A DNA stretch of 64,000 bases from Bowmanella sp. JS7-9 (GTDB lineage: Bacteria > Pseudomonadota > Gammaproteobacteria > Enterobacterales > Alteromonadaceae), in assembly GCF_004329715.1 (NCBI RefSeq), contig NZ_JXSY01000026.1, forward strand, positions 1 to 64,000, in the 5' to 3' direction. A program made the position numbers and the translations under genes. Below the pieces are notes generated by a model. It saw only the letters and a list, made by a program, of their open reading frames with translations, made no database searches and had not been told where the DNA came from. How positions within the stretch are numbered: the stretch's first letter is position 1; each line of letters opens with the position of its first letter. Below, piece after piece: positions 37,458 through 48,690 of this stretch.

Positions 37458-38336
37458 ATGATGTATACACTTCGCGGAATACTGGCCTTGCTGGTGTACG
37501 TTTTCAATACACTCTTCTGGTTTGTACCGATTATTCTCGGCGCCGTGCTGAAGCTGATCCCAATAAAGGTCTGGCGGGTGTGGCTAAGTCGCTTTTTAGA
37601 TATGTGTGCCACCGCATGGATATCAGTCAACTATCTGATTCAACGCGCTTTTACCCGCACAAAAGTGGTTGTGCATGGCCTCGAACAACTATCCCGAAAG
37701 GACTGGTATCTGGTTATTGCCAATCACCAGAGCTGGGTCGACATTCTGGTGTTACAGCGTATTTTTAATCGCAAAATCCCGTTTTTAAAATTCTTCCTGA
37801 AAAAAGAACTCATCTATGTGCCGGTCATGGGACTGGCATGGTGGGCGCTGGATTTCCCGTTTATGCAACGCTACAAAAAGGCATTTCTGGAGAAAAATCC
37901 CCATCTGAAGGGCAAAGATCTGGAAACGACGCGTAAAGCCTGTGAAAAATTCCGTCATATGCCGGTCAGTGTGATGAACTTTGTCGAAGGCACGCGCTTT
38001 ACCCGCAATAAACATGCACGTCAGCAAAGTCAGTTTACTCACCTGTTGAAGCCAAAAGCCGGTGGTATCGCATTCGTGTTGTCGAGTATGGGTGAGCAAC
38101 TGCATAAGTTGCTGGATGTAACCATCGCCTACCCCCATGGGATCCCGAATTTCTGGGACTTTATCTGTGGTAAAGTCAAACAGGTCAATGTCGATGTGCG
38201 GGTATTGCCCATCGATAAGAACCTACTGGGTAATTATTTTGAAGATGCCCTTCAGCGTGAGCGTTTTCAGCTATGGCTGAATCAACTGTGGCTGGAAAAA
38301 GACAACAAACTCAAAAGCCTGACGGTGCTGGATTAA
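37458..38336 (+). CDS. Lysophospholipid/1-acylglycerol-3-phosphate acyltransferase family protein (YihG-like), copy 1
   Basis: This protein of about 292 residues has N-terminal hydrophobic segments and the PlsC-type acyltransferase motif NHQSWVDI (HX4D) near 94. FVEGTRFT follows near 182 and a downstream PKAGG motif near 205. Such enzymes transfer acyl chains to lysophospholipids; YihG in E. coli influences the fatty-acid composition of phosphatidylglycerol. ATG at 37458 (or 37461) is chosen over an in-frame TTG. It is followed after 6 bases by a clear paralogue, with shared stretches such as TTRKACEKFR. Confidence 0.85.
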   Translation: MMYTLRGILALLVYVFNTLFWFVPIILGAVLKLIPIKVWRVWLSRFLDMCATAWISVNYLIQRAFTRTKVVVHGLEQLSRKDWYLVIANHQSWVDILVLQRIFNRKIPFLKFFLKKELIYVPVMGLAWWALDFPFMQRYKKAFLEKNPHLKGKDLETTRKACEKFRHMPVSVMNFVEGTRFTRNKHARQQSQFTHLLKPKAGGIAFVLSSMGEQLHKLLDVTIAYPHGIPNFWDFICGKVKQVNVDVRVLPIDKNLLGNYFEDALQRERFQLWLNQLWLEKDNKLKSLTVLD

Positions 38337-38342
38337 CCTTTT

Positions 38343-39236
38343 ATGCTGTATTTTCTTCCCACTCTGATTATTTACCCGTTTAACGTGGTTACCCAGATCC
38401 TCAATCTGATGTTTTGGGCGTCGCTGATTATCATCACCGGCTTAATCAAGCTAATCATACCCTATGCGCCGGCACGCCATGCACTGACCCGTTTGATGAA
38501 CCTCTACCTCAGTGGCTTTGGGAAAGGCTGTTTCTGGCTGTTGTCGCTGACGAACCGCCTTGAGTGGGATATCAAAATCGATGGCCAGCTACATAAAGAC
38601 GGCTGGTACCTGATTATGGCCAACCATCTTAGTTGGCTGGATATTATGTTACTGGCCGATTTCTGCAGTGGCCGCATTCCGGCCCCGAAGTTTTTTATTA
38701 AACAGGAACTCATCTGGATGCCGTTTGTGGGTTTAGGTGCGTGGGCGATGGATATGCCATTTATGAAGCGCTACAGCAGCGAATTCATTGCCAAACACCC
38801 ACACCTGAAAGGTAAGGATATCGACACCACTCGCAAAGCCTGTGAAAAGTTTCGGGATATCCCCACCACAATGGTGAATTTTGTTGAAGGAACCCGCTAC
38901 AGCGAGTCAAAACTCAAAAGACGCCCTAGCCCATTTAAACATCTGATGCCGCCTAAAGCGGGTGGCGTGGCATTTACTTTGGCCACAATGGGTGAATTGT
39001 TCAGCAATGTGCTGGATATCACCATCGCCTTCCCCGATAACCCGGGTAAAATAATGCATCAGGCGCTGCTGGGTAAGCTGCGCCGTGTGGTTCTGGATGT
39101 CAAAGTAATGCCGGTCGACAGTTCCATGGTGGGTGATTACTTTAATGATGATGAATTTCGCCAGCAATTTCAGGGTTGGCTCAATCAAAACTGGATACAA
39201 AAAGACGCCTTACTCACCAGTATCAAACAAGGATAG
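38343..39236 (+). CDS. Lysophospholipid acyltransferase family protein (YihG-like), copy 2
   Basis: This 297-residue paralogue of the preceding gene keeps NHLSWLDI (HX4D) near 93 and FVEGTRYS near 180. The two align along their whole length but differ enough to suggest an old duplication. Two N-terminal hydrophobic segments (about 1-20 and 25-45) place it at the membrane. Overlap-free, tight spacing to copy 1 and to the channel gene indicates one operon. Confidence 0.85.
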   Translation: MLYFLPTLIIYPFNVVTQILNLMFWASLIIITGLIKLIIPYAPARHALTRLMNLYLSGFGKGCFWLLSLTNRLEWDIKIDGQLHKDGWYLIMANHLSWLDIMLLADFCSGRIPAPKFFIKQELIWMPFVGLGAWAMDMPFMKRYSSEFIAKHPHLKGKDIDTTRKACEKFRDIPTTMVNFVEGTRYSESKLKRRPSPFKHLMPPKAGGVAFTLATMGELFSNVLDITIAFPDNPGKIMHQALLGKLRRVVLDVKVMPVDSSMVGDYFNDDEFRQQFQGWLNQNWIQKDALLTSIKQG

Positions 39237-39238
39237 TT

Positions 39239-40501
39239 ATGTCAGCCCCAGGTCGTTTGCAGGAAATATTATTAACCACGCTCCAGCAAATAGGCTGGGT
39301 TGAGTCTGCCGCCAGTCATACCTATTTGGCTATCGCACTGGGCAGCATAGTTATTTTGGCTGCGCTGATGTTTTATGTGGCCAATAGCGTGCTGCGTTCG
39401 ACAGTGGCCAACATGGTGGCACGCAGCAAATCCCATTGGGATGATGAACTCTACCAGCACGGTTTCTTTTTCCATCTGGCCCATATGGTACCGGCGGTGG
39501 TTATTCAACTGCTCACCCCACAACTTTTAGAGCCGGGGCTGTTTATTAGTGCATTTGTCAGTAAAGCGGCATTGGTTTACCTGATAGTGGCCGGATTGCT
39601 GACCCTCAATGCGCTGCTCAATACCGTAGGCGACCTCTACAATCAGTCGGAACTGGCCAGGCGCGCGCCGATTACCGGCTTTATCCAGGTGGTTAAACTG
39701 GTGCTGGCTATCGTTGCCTTGCTGATCGTAATTGCCAATCTGCTGGACCGTTCACCGATTATTCTGTTATCCGGTTTAGGTGCGGTGACTGCCGTGCTGA
39801 TGCTGGTCTTTAAAGATGCCATCTTAGGCTTCGTAGCGGGTATTCAAATTGCCGCCAATCGTATGGTCACCAATGGTGACTGGATTGAAATGGCAAAATA
39901 CGGTGCGGATGGCACGGTACTGGAAGTGGGGTTAACCACAGTTAAAGTACAAAACTGGGACAACACCATCACCACCATTCCCACCTATGCGTTGATTTCC
40001 GAGTCGTTTAAAAACTGGCGCGGCATGCAGGAGTCCAGTGGCCGGCGGATTAAACGCTCCTTGCTGATTAACCTGCAATCGGTGCGTTTTTGCGACGATG
40101 AACAACTGCAACGATTTAAACAAATTCGCTATATCAGTCAGTATGTAGAAAACAAAGTGAGCGAACTGGCCCGTTATCATCAGGATAACCAAATCACCGA
40201 GCAAGATTTACTCAACGCACGCCGGCTGACCAATTTAGGAACATTTCGCGCCTACATGGAACAATACCTGCGCCATCACAAAGCCATTCATCAGGAGATG
40301 ACTCTGATGGTGCGGCAACTGGCGCCCAGTGAAAAAGGCCTGCCGCTGGAAATCTACTGTTTCAGCAGCGACAAAAATTGGGTGAACTACGAGAAAATTC
40401 AGGCCGATTTGTTCGACCATTTTATCGCCATGCTGCCGGTGTTCGACCTGTTGCCTTATCAGGCCATCAGCGATCAGGTCAGTATCGACAGAACCGTTTG
40501 A
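39239..40501 (+). CDS. Mechanosensitive channel of the MscS family, YbdG-like
   Basis: This 420-residue inner-membrane protein has several N-terminal transmembrane segments. The MscS pore helix and beta domain follow (SGLGAVTAVLMLVFKDAILGFVAG, then VTNGDWIEM and VQNWDNTITTIPTYALIS). The segment GRRIKRSLLIN and following part match the YbdG/miniconductance subgroup. The ATG at 39239 has AAGGA upstream and begins two bases after the acyltransferase stop; an earlier in-frame ATG would overlap that gene by about 60 bases. It probably opens under membrane tension. Confidence 0.88.
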   Translation: MSAPGRLQEILLTTLQQIGWVESAASHTYLAIALGSIVILAALMFYVANSVLRSTVANMVARSKSHWDDELYQHGFFFHLAHMVPAVVIQLLTPQLLEPGLFISAFVSKAALVYLIVAGLLTLNALLNTVGDLYNQSELARRAPITGFIQVVKLVLAIVALLIVIANLLDRSPIILLSGLGAVTAVLMLVFKDAILGFVAGIQIAANRMVTNGDWIEMAKYGADGTVLEVGLTTVKVQNWDNTITTIPTYALISESFKNWRGMQESSGRRIKRSLLINLQSVRFCDDEQLQRFKQIRYISQYVENKVSELARYHQDNQITEQDLLNARRLTNLGTFRAYMEQYLRHHKAIHQEMTLMVRQLAPSEKGLPLEIYCFSSDKNWVNYEKIQADLFDHFIAMLPVFDLLPYQAISDQVSIDRTV

Positions 40502-40590
40502 TCCAAAACTCCCCCACACCCCACAGTTTACTGGCGTTTGGTAAATATTAACTATACTTGGTGACCTTATCGGCCAAGAGGTCACCGGGT

Positions 40591-41592
40591 ATGCGAATTC
40601 GCAGTGCAGTTTGTGCGGCGCTATTCAGTAGCGCCGCGTGTGCCGCCGACATTTCGGCATTTTTTACTACCGATTACTCCAATGTGATAACCGGCGGGAT
40701 ACGCGAAGACTCAACATTACGGGCATTAGCCGGTTTAAGCATTGAACGTCAACTCAGCGATGACTGGTTATTTTATGCCGAAGGGCAGCTGCAACGTGGC
40801 AATAACGGTAGCGACAGCGTTGGCGATCTGCAGGCGTTTTCAAATATTGATGAAGATGATTTCAGTCGTTTATATGCCGCCTGGCTGCAATGGCAAATTC
40901 ATGAAAACTGGCAGCTCACCGTTGGCCAGCAAGATGCCAACGCCGAATTTGCCGTAGCAGATAGTGCCGGTGAGTTTATCAACTCCAGTATGGGTTTTAG
41001 TCCGACTATTGGTTTTTTACCCACCTACCCCTTACCTCGTCTGGCCATCACCAGTGCCTATCAGCAGGATAACCATCGGTTCTCAGCCGGTCTGTTCGCC
41101 GACGATGATAATCGCCTCGATGCGCCATTTTATATTGCTGAATATAAGCTAGCCGGCGAGCTCATTTGGAAGCTGGGGTTGTGGCACAAGCGCAACGCCG
41201 ACAGCTTGCAAGGCGAAAAAAATATCACCGGTGGCTACGCCGTATTGCAACCTGCAAAGACGCAATCCTCGCACCTTGGCAATTGGTACATACAACTTGG
41301 CGCAAGCCCAAATGATGCGGAAATCACCCGGCATTTAGGCGTAGGCTCCAGCTGGGCGAGCGTGCCATCCCGGCCAGACGACAGCTGGGGACTGGGTGTG
41401 AGTCACGTTCAAACCAGCAAACTCGCCAGCGAACTGCGCCGCAGCGAGAGCAGCATAGAGCTTTATTATCGCGCGCAAATCTATCCGCAACTGGCGGTAA
41501 AACCCGAGTTGCAATGGATTCAACATCCTGCTGCGGCCCCCGAGGCGGATGATGCGCTGGTTTTTACCCTGCGTTTTGAACTGACTCTGTAA
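40591..41592 (+). CDS. Predicted outer-membrane porin (OprB-like)
   Basis: This 333-residue exported protein has a signal peptide ending near ...SAACA. The mature part has many alternating beta-strand patterns and ends in TLRFELTL, as expected for a barrel. Its style resembles OprB-type carbohydrate porins, but I cannot name a substrate. The ATG at 40591 is chosen because the signal peptide starts there; an in-frame TTG 33 bases upstream is less likely. It precedes a chemoreceptor gene by 16 bases, so uptake and taxis might be linked, but that is speculative. Confidence 0.68.
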   Translation: MRIRSAVCAALFSSAACAADISAFFTTDYSNVITGGIREDSTLRALAGLSIERQLSDDWLFYAEGQLQRGNNGSDSVGDLQAFSNIDEDDFSRLYAAWLQWQIHENWQLTVGQQDANAEFAVADSAGEFINSSMGFSPTIGFLPTYPLPRLAITSAYQQDNHRFSAGLFADDDNRLDAPFYIAEYKLAGELIWKLGLWHKRNADSLQGEKNITGGYAVLQPAKTQSSHLGNWYIQLGASPNDAEITRHLGVGSSWASVPSRPDDSWGLGVSHVQTSKLASELRRSESSIELYYRAQIYPQLAVKPELQWIQHPAAAPEADDALVFTLRFELTL

Positions 41593-41608
41593 CATAAAGG
41601 ACATCCTG

Positions 41609-43615
41609 ATGACCATTGCACGTAAAACCCTGTTAGCCACTTTAATCTTTGCGGTGATCGTGGTGATGATTGGCGGGGCCAGCTTCTGGAGCCTGAGCCG
41701 TATGTCATCGATTCTGACCTTTATCAGTGGTCCCGCCTGGCAGACCGCTCAAAGCACCTCTGAGGCATCTCAGGCAGTACAAAATCAGGTGCTGTATATG
41801 CAAAAGTATCTCAATGGCGATGTGGAAAGCCGCAATCAAATTGAAGAAAATGGCCGTATCGCCAACCAGGCATTACAAGCCTTACGCGAGAGCGCCGTCG
41901 TCCCTCAGTCACAACTCAATGCACTGCAGGATCAGCTACAGCGCTATCAGTCACTGCGTTCGCGCCTGATGACTGAGCATCTGGCATTCAGCAAAGCCAA
42001 TGCGTTATTTGAACGGGAAGTTGAGCAATTCGTCCAATTAGGTGAAATTCTTGAAGAGCGCGGCGACGGCGCAGTAGAAGAGTTGCGCAGTCAGCCATCG
42101 CGGCAAATTAGCTGGCAGTCAGGTTTGCAGCAAAAATGGGAAGCGGCTGACGGTGGCATGGAGGCCAATATTGGCATGCTTACCGCCCTCTATTATCTGC
42201 GCATTTATCTGGCCAATGCCCCTTCTGACAGTATCCGCGAGGAAATTAATCAGGCGCTGGCGTTTCAACAGGAAGCGGCGGACGGCATGCTCGCCACCGG
42301 GCAATTTGATATCAATGTGCCCGCCCCTTTCAGCGGCACGATGGCAAGCAGCTATCGGGCCGCATTCAAGCGATTTCAGGATGAGCTGACCCAGGTTGTC
42401 GATACCTATCGGGGCTTTTACAGCGCTAATCAGGAGTACCAGCTTGCTGCGCGCAAATTGCTTAACGATTTGTCTGAATTTCGCAACCTGAGCCAACAAG
42501 CGGTCGAACAACGTCTGGACGACGTCAGCGGTACAACCACCGCGGCCTACTCGATAAACACAATAATGATGTTGTTGGGTTTAGGTTTAACTGTTTTGAT
42601 TATCTGGCTGAGCCGCTTACAACTGGTTCGCCCGATTTATCGGCTTAATCAAAATCTTAAAGATATTGCACAGGGCGAGGGAGACCTGACCCGCAGAGTA
42701 CGTACCTATTCCAATGATGAGCTGAGTGAACTGGCAGGTTATTTCAATACCTTTGTGTCGAAACTACACACCATAGTCGGTGATGTACTGCGTGCCAGTG
42801 AAGCGATCTCCGGTAGCGTGAATCACTGCCTTGGCCGTACTGACAAAATTAATCTGGAACTCCGGCATATGACAGCGTTGAGTCAGGAAGTGGCCGCCGC
42901 CAACAATCAAATAGCCCAAGCGGCAAAAGACATTGCCGAACGTTGCAGTGAAAGTGCCTCCAGCGCCGGTAAAGCAGCGCACTACGCAGAAAGTGGCCGG
43001 GATATCGTTGCAAAGGTCGATTCTGGCATGAATGAGGTGGTAAAAAGCGTTGATCTGTCCGCGCAACGAATTGATGCCCTCAAGACCCGCGCCGATAAAA
43101 TTGGCCAGACCGTTGGCGTCATCAGCGATATTTCTGAGCAAACCAACCTGTTGGCGCTGAATGCCGCCATTGAGGCTGCCCGAGCGGGCGAGCAGGGCCG
43201 TGGATTTGCTGTGGTCGCGGATGAGGTGCGCACGCTGGCACAACGTACCGCACAATCAACCAAAGAAATTGCCGATGTAATCGGCTCGATTCAAAGCGAT
43301 ACCAATCTGGCGTTTGATGCTATGCGCAGCTGTCAGGAGCAGGTGTCAAGCAACACCACTTTATCAAGACAGGCGCAGCAGGCATTATCCGATATCGCCA
43401 GCCATATTGAGAATGTCAGTCGGTCGGTGGATATGGTCGCGGTAGCCGCGGAGCAACAAGCGGTGACCATTGAGCATATCAATGAAAAATCCACCTCCAT
43501 CGCCGACCGTATCAATAATGTGCATGATATGGCGGAGGAGAACGCAACCTTATCCTCGCAAATGCATGCCAATACCCAGAAGGTCAGCCATGCATTGGGG
43601 CAATTTAAACTGTGA
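41609..43615 (+). CDS. Methyl-accepting chemotaxis protein
   Basis: This 668-residue chemoreceptor has two transmembrane helices (about 10-30 and 312-332) enclosing a helical periplasmic domain, then HAMP (about 333-385) and the cytoplasmic signalling domain. The hairpin-tip sequence is [20 protein letters not shown] near 513. The C-terminus lacks a NWETF-type pentapeptide for CheR. The sensor domain is mostly coiled-coil and the ligand is unknown. Confidence 0.93.
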   Translation: MTIARKTLLATLIFAVIVVMIGGASFWSLSRMSSILTFISGPAWQTAQSTSEASQAVQNQVLYMQKYLNGDVESRNQIEENGRIANQALQALRESAVVPQSQLNALQDQLQRYQSLRSRLMTEHLAFSKANALFEREVEQFVQLGEILEERGDGAVEELRSQPSRQISWQSGLQQKWEAADGGMEANIGMLTALYYLRIYLANAPSDSIREEINQALAFQQEAADGMLATGQFDINVPAPFSGTMASSYRAAFKRFQDELTQVVDTYRGFYSANQEYQLAARKLLNDLSEFRNLSQQAVEQRLDDVSGTTTAAYSINTIMMLLGLGLTVLIIWLSRLQLVRPIYRLNQNLKDIAQGEGDLTRRVRTYSNDELSELAGYFNTFVSKLHTIVGDVLRASEAISGSVNHCLGRTDKINLELRHMTALSQEVAAANNQIAQAAKDIAERCSESASSAGKAAHYAESGRDIVAKVDSGMNEVVKSVDLSAQRIDALKTRADKIGQTVGVISDISEQTNLLALNAAIEAARAGEQGRGFAVVADEVRTLAQRTAQSTKEIADVIGSIQSDTNLAFDAMRSCQEQVSSNTTLSRQAQQALSDIASHIENVSRSVDMVAVAAEQQAVTIEHINEKSTSIADRINNVHDMAEENATLSSQMHANTQKVSHALGQFKL

Positions 43616-43616
43616 G

Positions 43617-44825
43617 TTAATTCAGTGCCGGTAGCAGTGGCGTGATATCGCCATCTACCGGTGCCATTAATTCCAATCCAAGAATACGCGCAATTGAGGG
43701 ATAGATGCTTAGCGCGTGGAGTTCACCCACTGACACACCTTGCTTAAATGCCGGCCCTGTCGCCACAAACAGCGCGCCCATATCAGCCAGTTCAGGCGGA
43801 TAACCATGGGCACCAATGTCTAGTTTTTTACCCTTGGAAAAACGCGCCGGTGGCACGGCTTCAATCAAAATATCACCGCCACGATTGCGCTGCTCCAGGC
43901 CCCGACGCTGACGTTCTTTCACATCCACCACCCGAAAACGGTTGTCCTGTAACTGACTTAAGCGCGCAACCTCACTCTGTAAACGGGCATCTGAGGTGTC
44001 TTCATTGCCGTAGATCATCAGGTGACTACCATCATTGACCCATTGAAAATTCTCGCCATCCAATTCCAGCTCGTCCAGCTTAATCGCCTGGTTCGGATCC
44101 GTATACGTCATGCCGTGATCAGAAACCAAGACCAGATTCACCGGTAATCCCAGCTGCAAAATACCATCGTAAAGTTGGCCCACTAAGCGATCGACTTTTT
44201 GCACTGCCGCCCGGGTTTGCGCGGCATCCGGTCCATATTCATGGCCCTTACTATCGACGATAGAAAAGTAACCGGTAATAAAATGCGGGCGCTGTACTTC
44301 AGGCAGACGCAGCCAGTCGAGGATCTGTTCCACCCGCCACTGATAATCGGCATTATGTGCATAGTGGTAAAAGTAACTGGGCGTGCGGCCGTTAATTCTG
44401 GCATCCGACTCAGGCCAGAACATTGCTGCCGCTTTAATGCCTTGCATTTCCGCCAGATTCCAAAGCGGGATCCCTTCTACCCAGGAAGCATCCTGTTTAC
44501 CCTGCCCCATCTCATAATATTCGTTGCGCTGTTTGTCGTAGAATCGGTTCGCAACGATGCCATGGTGCCCCGGGTGTAAACCGGTCACGATAGACAAATG
44601 GCTTGGAAAGGTATTGGCTGGATACACCGGGGTCAAACGCTTGGCGCGAACACCATTGGCCGCAATTCGGGCAATATTCAGTGCCTGATGTTTTTCAATA
44701 TAGTCCCAACGAAAACCATCGATCGACACCAGTACCACGTAGGGTGAGTCCGTTGACGTCTCTGCTGCATCCGCGTGGGTTAATCCCAGCACCAACCATA
44801 TGCCGATGAATATCAATCTGGCCAT
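43617..44825 (-). CDS. Nucleotide pyrophosphatase/phosphodiesterase (NPP, alkaline phosphatase superfamily)
   Basis: This 402-residue protein has a signal peptide (about 1-20) and the NPP catalytic site: SIDGFRWDY (metal aspartate near 36) and PANTFPSHLSIVTG with the nucleophile threonine at 72. Later metal ligands are in DSKGHEYGP near 191, VSDHGM near 235 and AHGYPP near 339. Enzymes of this group cleave nucleotide di/triphosphates or phosphodiesters in the periplasm. It is convergent with the chemoreceptor gene (two-base gap). Confidence 0.92.
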   Translation of the reverse strand: MARLIFIGIWLVLGLTHADAAETSTDSPYVVLVSIDGFRWDYIEKHQALNIARIAANGVRAKRLTPVYPANTFPSHLSIVTGLHPGHHGIVANRFYDKQRNEYYEMGQGKQDASWVEGIPLWNLAEMQGIKAAAMFWPESDARINGRTPSYFYHYAHNADYQWRVEQILDWLRLPEVQRPHFITGYFSIVDSKGHEYGPDAAQTRAAVQKVDRLVGQLYDGILQLGLPVNLVLVSDHGMTYTDPNQAIKLDELELDGENFQWVNDGSHLMIYGNEDTSDARLQSEVARLSQLQDNRFRVVDVKERQRRGLEQRNRGGDILIEAVPPARFSKGKKLDIGAHGYPPELADMGALFVATGPAFKQGVSVGELHALSIYPSIARILGLELMAPVDGDITPLLPALN

Positions 44826-44920
44826 TTACCTCTCCCTTAGCTTCCCTGGTAACAACAACTGCATTTGTATGATTTCCGCCAATGATGTCAATCCTAGCTT
44901 AAGCGATGAAAGACACCCAC

Positions 44921-44949
44921 AAAAAAGGCCGCGAATGGCGGCCTTTTTT
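44921..44949. terminator. Terminator after typA
   Basis: AAAAAAGGCCGC and GCGGCCTTTTTT arms, loop of five bases, directly after the typA stop on the minus strand. Confidence 0.9.
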
Positions 44950-44962
44950 ACGACTATATCAC

Positions 44963-46789
44963 TTACGCTTTGGTACGTGATGCACGCTTACGATCGTTTT
45001 CAGTCAATAATTTCTTACGAATACGGATGCTCTTAGGCGTCACTTCTACCAGTTCATCATTGTCGATAAACTCCAGTGCCTGCTCAAGAGACATACGAAT
45101 AGGTGGTACCAGTGTCTGTGCTTCGTCCGTACCTGCGGCACGTACGTTAGTCAGCTGCTTACCCTTAAGAGCGTTAACCGTCAGGTCGTTATCACGGCTG
45201 TGAATACCAATGATCATGCCTTCGTACACTTCCACACCGTGGCCGATGAATAAACGACCACGCTCCTGCAGGTTAAACAGGGCGTTAGTCAGGGCTTTAC
45301 CGGCCGCATTGGCAATCAATACGCCGTTCTTACGCTGGCCGATCTCGCCGCCTTTGTGCTTATCGTAATGACTGAATGTATGGTACAGCAGGCCAGAACC
45401 TGAGGTCATGGTCATAAACTCAGTCTGGAAACCGATCAAGCCACGGCTTGGCATCATAAAGTCCATACGGATACGGCCTTTGCCATCCGGCGACATGTTG
45501 GTCATTTCGCCTTTACGCAGACCCATCTGCTCCATGATCGAGCCCTGATGCTCTTCTTCACAGTCGATGGTCACAGTTTCGAACGGCTCTTGCAGTTCAC
45601 CGTCAACTTCACGCAAGATTACTTCCGGACGAGAAACCGCTAGTTCGTAACCTTCACGACGCATGTTTTCAATCAGGATACCCAGGTGCAATTCACCACG
45701 ACCTGACACACGGAATTTATCCGGATCTTCGGTTTCTTCCACACGCAATGCTACGTTGTGGATCAATTCATCTTTCAGACGCTCAAGGATGTTACGCGAC
45801 GTCACGTACTTACCTTCTTTACCTGCAAATGGCGAGGTATTCACCTGGAAGGTCATCGTAACCGTTGGCTCATCCACAGACAGCGGTGGCAAGGCTTCTA
45901 CCAGGCTATTGTCACAGATAGTGTCTGAAATTTTCAGCTCACCCAAACCAGTTACCGCGATAATGTCACCAGCGGTAGCCACTTCGACTTCATGACGTTC
46001 CAGACCCATGTAACCTAATACCTGACCCACTTTACCAATGCGCTTCTTACCATCGGCACCAATCACAGTGACGGCCTGGTTTACTTTCACGCTACCGCGT
46101 TTAACACGGCCAACGCCGATTACGCCCACGTAAGAGTTGTAGTCCAGCTGAGAAATCTGCATCTGGAACGGACCGTTAACGTCAGCATCTGGCGCAGAAA
46201 CCTGGCTTACGATGGTCTCAAACAATGCGGTCATGTCTTCGGCTGGCGTGTCAGCATCGTGGCTGGCCCAACCGTTCAGGGCAGAAGCGTATACCACCTG
46301 GAAATCCAGCTGGTCATCGGTCGCACCCAGGTTATCGAACAGGTCAAATACCTGATCCATTACCCAATCAGGACGCGCGCCTGGCTTGTCAATCTTGTTA
46401 ATGACCAGAATAGGCTTCAAACCCTGAGCAAACGCTTTTTGCGTAACGAAACGGGTTTGCGGCATCGGGCCTTCCTGTGCGTCAACCAACAGCAGCACAG
46501 AGTCAACCATCGACATGACACGTTCTACTTCACCACCGAAGTCGGCGTGTCCAGGGGTGTCCACGATGTTGATACGGTAATCGTTCCAACGAATGGCGGT
46601 GTTTTTCGCCAAAATAGTAATACCACGCTCTTTTTCCAGCGCGTTGGAATCCATTACCCGCTCCTGCATTTCACCACGGCTTTGCAGCGTGCCTGATTGT
46701 TGCAGAAGTTTGTCTACCAGGGTGGTTTTACCGTGGTCAACGTGGGCGATAATCGCAATATTGCGTAAGTTAGAAATGTCTTGACTCAT
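44963..46789 (-). CDS. typA: Ribosome-associated GTPase TypA/BipA
   Basis: This 608-residue translational GTPase has the P-loop [15 protein letters not shown] near 15-29 and the [15 protein letters not shown] and [13 protein letters not shown] motifs. Elongation-factor-type domains II, III and V follow, then the C-terminal BipA domain (about 485-600). TypA binds the ribosome and is needed for ribosome assembly and growth at low temperature or other stress. It is divergent from glnA, with a 405-base intergenic region, as in E. coli (typA next to glnA). Confidence 0.97.
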   Translation of the reverse strand: MSQDISNLRNIAIIAHVDHGKTTLVDKLLQQSGTLQSRGEMQERVMDSNALEKERGITILAKNTAIRWNDYRINIVDTPGHADFGGEVERVMSMVDSVLLLVDAQEGPMPQTRFVTQKAFAQGLKPILVINKIDKPGARPDWVMDQVFDLFDNLGATDDQLDFQVVYASALNGWASHDADTPAEDMTALFETIVSQVSAPDADVNGPFQMQISQLDYNSYVGVIGVGRVKRGSVKVNQAVTVIGADGKKRIGKVGQVLGYMGLERHEVEVATAGDIIAVTGLGELKISDTICDNSLVEALPPLSVDEPTVTMTFQVNTSPFAGKEGKYVTSRNILERLKDELIHNVALRVEETEDPDKFRVSGRGELHLGILIENMRREGYELAVSRPEVILREVDGELQEPFETVTIDCEEEHQGSIMEQMGLRKGEMTNMSPDGKGRIRMDFMMPSRGLIGFQTEFMTMTSGSGLLYHTFSHYDKHKGGEIGQRKNGVLIANAAGKALTNALFNLQERGRLFIGHGVEVYEGMIIGIHSRDNDLTVNALKGKQLTNVRAAGTDEAQTLVPPIRMSLEQALEFIDNDELVEVTPKSIRIRKKLLTENDRKRASRTKA

Positions 46790-47024
46790 AAAGGATGCTG
46801 TCTAGTTAGTTACTGACCGAACCAAGATTAGCTTAGCCCGGGCAAAAGTGGCGCGGATTGTACAGGGTTATTCCGCACTTTGCGACCACAATTCGCGCAA
46901 ATATCCAGCGTATTCACCAGATAGCCTGCTGCAACATTTTCGCGCAATTTAGCGGGTTTTCCGCTTTACTTAATCACCATGCTTGCTGAGAATGCATCGA
47001 CTTGGATCATTTCAGTGCGAACAA

Positions 47025-47039
47025 GCACCATTTTGGTGC
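47025..47039 (+). promoter_or_regulatory. NtrC-binding palindrome upstream of glnA
   Basis: GCACCATTTTGGTGC matches the NtrC site (TGCACC-N5-GGTGCA). Its centre is about 110 bases before the predicted glnA start, like NtrC site 2 of E. coli glnA. A weaker half-matching GTGC-N6-GCAC overlaps on its left side. Confidence 0.8.
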
Positions 47040-47114
47040 AAATGCACGGAATGATTTGCGTCTGGGTGGGCACGCTCGTCATATTTTATGCGGATTCGCG
47101 CCAACCGAAAATGT

Positions 47115-47130
47115 TGGCACGTTACTGGCT
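47115..47130 (+). promoter_or_regulatory. Sigma-54 promoter of glnA
   Basis: TGGCACGTTACTGGCT fits TGGCACG-N4-TTGCW with one mismatch and correct spacing of the GG and GC doublets. The predicted start near 47142 leaves a leader of about 65 bases. Confidence 0.85.
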
Positions 47131-47206
47131 TCAACGCTGGCAACAATAAAACGTTTCACCTTGTGAGCCGTTAAGGACACAACCCGTCGCACTCGTGGAG
47201 GACACA

Positions 47207-48616
47207 ATGTCAATTCAAAAGGTTATCGACCTGATTAAAGAAAGCGAAGCTAAATTTGTCGACCTGCGTTTTACCGATACCAAAGGTAAAGAGCAGCACG
47301 TATCGATCCCGGCACGTTTAGTCGACGAAGAATTCTTCGAAGAAGGAAAAATGTTCGACGGTTCATCAATCGCGGGCTGGAAAGGCATTAACGAATCAGA
47401 CATGGTTCTGATGCCAGACGCATCTACTGCTATGTTGGATCCGTTTGCTGAAGAGACTCAGGTTAATATCCGCTGTGATATCCTTGAGCCGTCTACTATG
47501 CAAGGTTATGACCGTGACCCACGCTCTGTTGCTCGCCGAGCAGAAGAGTACCTGAAGTCTACCGGTATCGGTGACACCGCGTTCTTCGGCCCAGAGCCAG
47601 AATTCTTCATGTTCGATGACGTGAAATTCAACTCAGAAATGAAAGGCGCGTTCTACGAGATCGACTCCAGCGAAGCGAAGTGGAACTCAGGTTCTGAATA
47701 CGACAACGGTAACAAAGGTCACCGTCCAGGCGTAAAAGGCGGTTACTTCCCGGTACCACCAGTTGACTCAGCTCACGACATCCGTGCCGCCATGTGTTTG
47801 GTGATGGAAGAAATGGGTCTGGTTATCGAAGCGCACCACCACGAAGTAGCAACTGCCGGCCAGAACGAAATCGCCTGTCAGTTCAACACGCTGGTGAAAA
47901 AGGCTGACGAAATTCAGATCTACAAGTATGTCGTTCACAACGTAGCGGATGCGTACGGCCTGACTGCGACCTTTATGCCTAAGCCACTGGTTGGTGATAA
48001 CGGCTCTGGTATGCACGTTCACCAGTCAATCAGCAAAGATGGCAAAAACATCTTCGCCGGTGACAAATATGCCGGTCTGTCTGAAGAAGCCTTGTACTAC
48101 ATCGGTGGTATCATCAAACACGCTCGTGCACTGAACGCGTTTACCAACGCTTCAACCAACTCGTACAAGCGTTTGGTACCTGGATTCGAAGCACCAGTTA
48201 TGCTGGCTTACTCAGCCCGTAACCGTTCCGCGTCTATCCGTATTCCACACGTAACCAGCGCCAAAGCGCGTCGAATCGAAGTTCGCTTCCCGGATCCAAC
48301 AGCCAACCCATACCTGGCTTTCGCCGCTATGATGATGGCTGGTCTGGACGGTATCCAGAACAAGATCCACCCTGGTGATGCGATGGATAAAGACCTGTAC
48401 GATTTGCCAGCAGAAGAAGCGAAGCAAATCCCAACCGTTGCCAGCTCGCTGGACATGGCACTGGCTGCACTGGATGCAGACCGTGAGTTCCTGACCCGTG
48501 GTGGCGTAATGACTGACGACATGATCGACGCTTACATCGAGCTGAAAAAAGCCGATATCGAGCGACTGGCCATGACACCGCACCCGGTTGAATTCGAAAT
48601 GTACTACAGCGTATAA
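47207..48616 (+). CDS. glnA: Glutamine synthetase type I GlnA
   Basis: GlnA makes glutamine from glutamate, ammonia and ATP. The 469 residues from the ATG at 47207 (GGAGGA upstream) match the enterobacterial length. Catalytic segments include FDGSSIAGW near 51 and [10 protein letters not shown] near 127. [10 protein letters not shown] lies near 264-273. The adenylylation tyrosine is in [10 protein letters not shown] near 398, so GlnE-type control is likely. An NtrC site and a sigma-54 promoter lie upstream, with glnL and glnG downstream, so induction in nitrogen limitation is expected. A terminator separates it from the next genes. Confidence 0.98.
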   Translation: MSIQKVIDLIKESEAKFVDLRFTDTKGKEQHVSIPARLVDEEFFEEGKMFDGSSIAGWKGINESDMVLMPDASTAMLDPFAEETQVNIRCDILEPSTMQGYDRDPRSVARRAEEYLKSTGIGDTAFFGPEPEFFMFDDVKFNSEMKGAFYEIDSSEAKWNSGSEYDNGNKGHRPGVKGGYFPVPPVDSAHDIRAAMCLVMEEMGLVIEAHHHEVATAGQNEIACQFNTLVKKADEIQIYKYVVHNVADAYGLTATFMPKPLVGDNGSGMHVHQSISKDGKNIFAGDKYAGLSEEALYYIGGIIKHARALNAFTNASTNSYKRLVPGFEAPVMLAYSARNRSASIRIPHVTSAKARRIEVRFPDPTANPYLAFAAMMMAGLDGIQNKIHPGDAMDKDLYDLPAEEAKQIPTVASSLDMALAALDADREFLTRGGVMTDDMIDAYIELKKADIERLAMTPHPVEFEMYYSV

Positions 48617-48634
48617 GCGCTGATACACAAGATT

Positions 48635-48660
48635 AAAAGCCCGCACCCTGCGGGCTTTTT
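48635..48660 (+). terminator. Terminator of glnA
   Basis: AAAAGCCCGC and GCGGGCTTTT arms with an ACCCT loop, then more T. Confidence 0.92.
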
Positions 48661-48690
48661 TATTCCTGCAATCCGGCATACACTGTTGAT

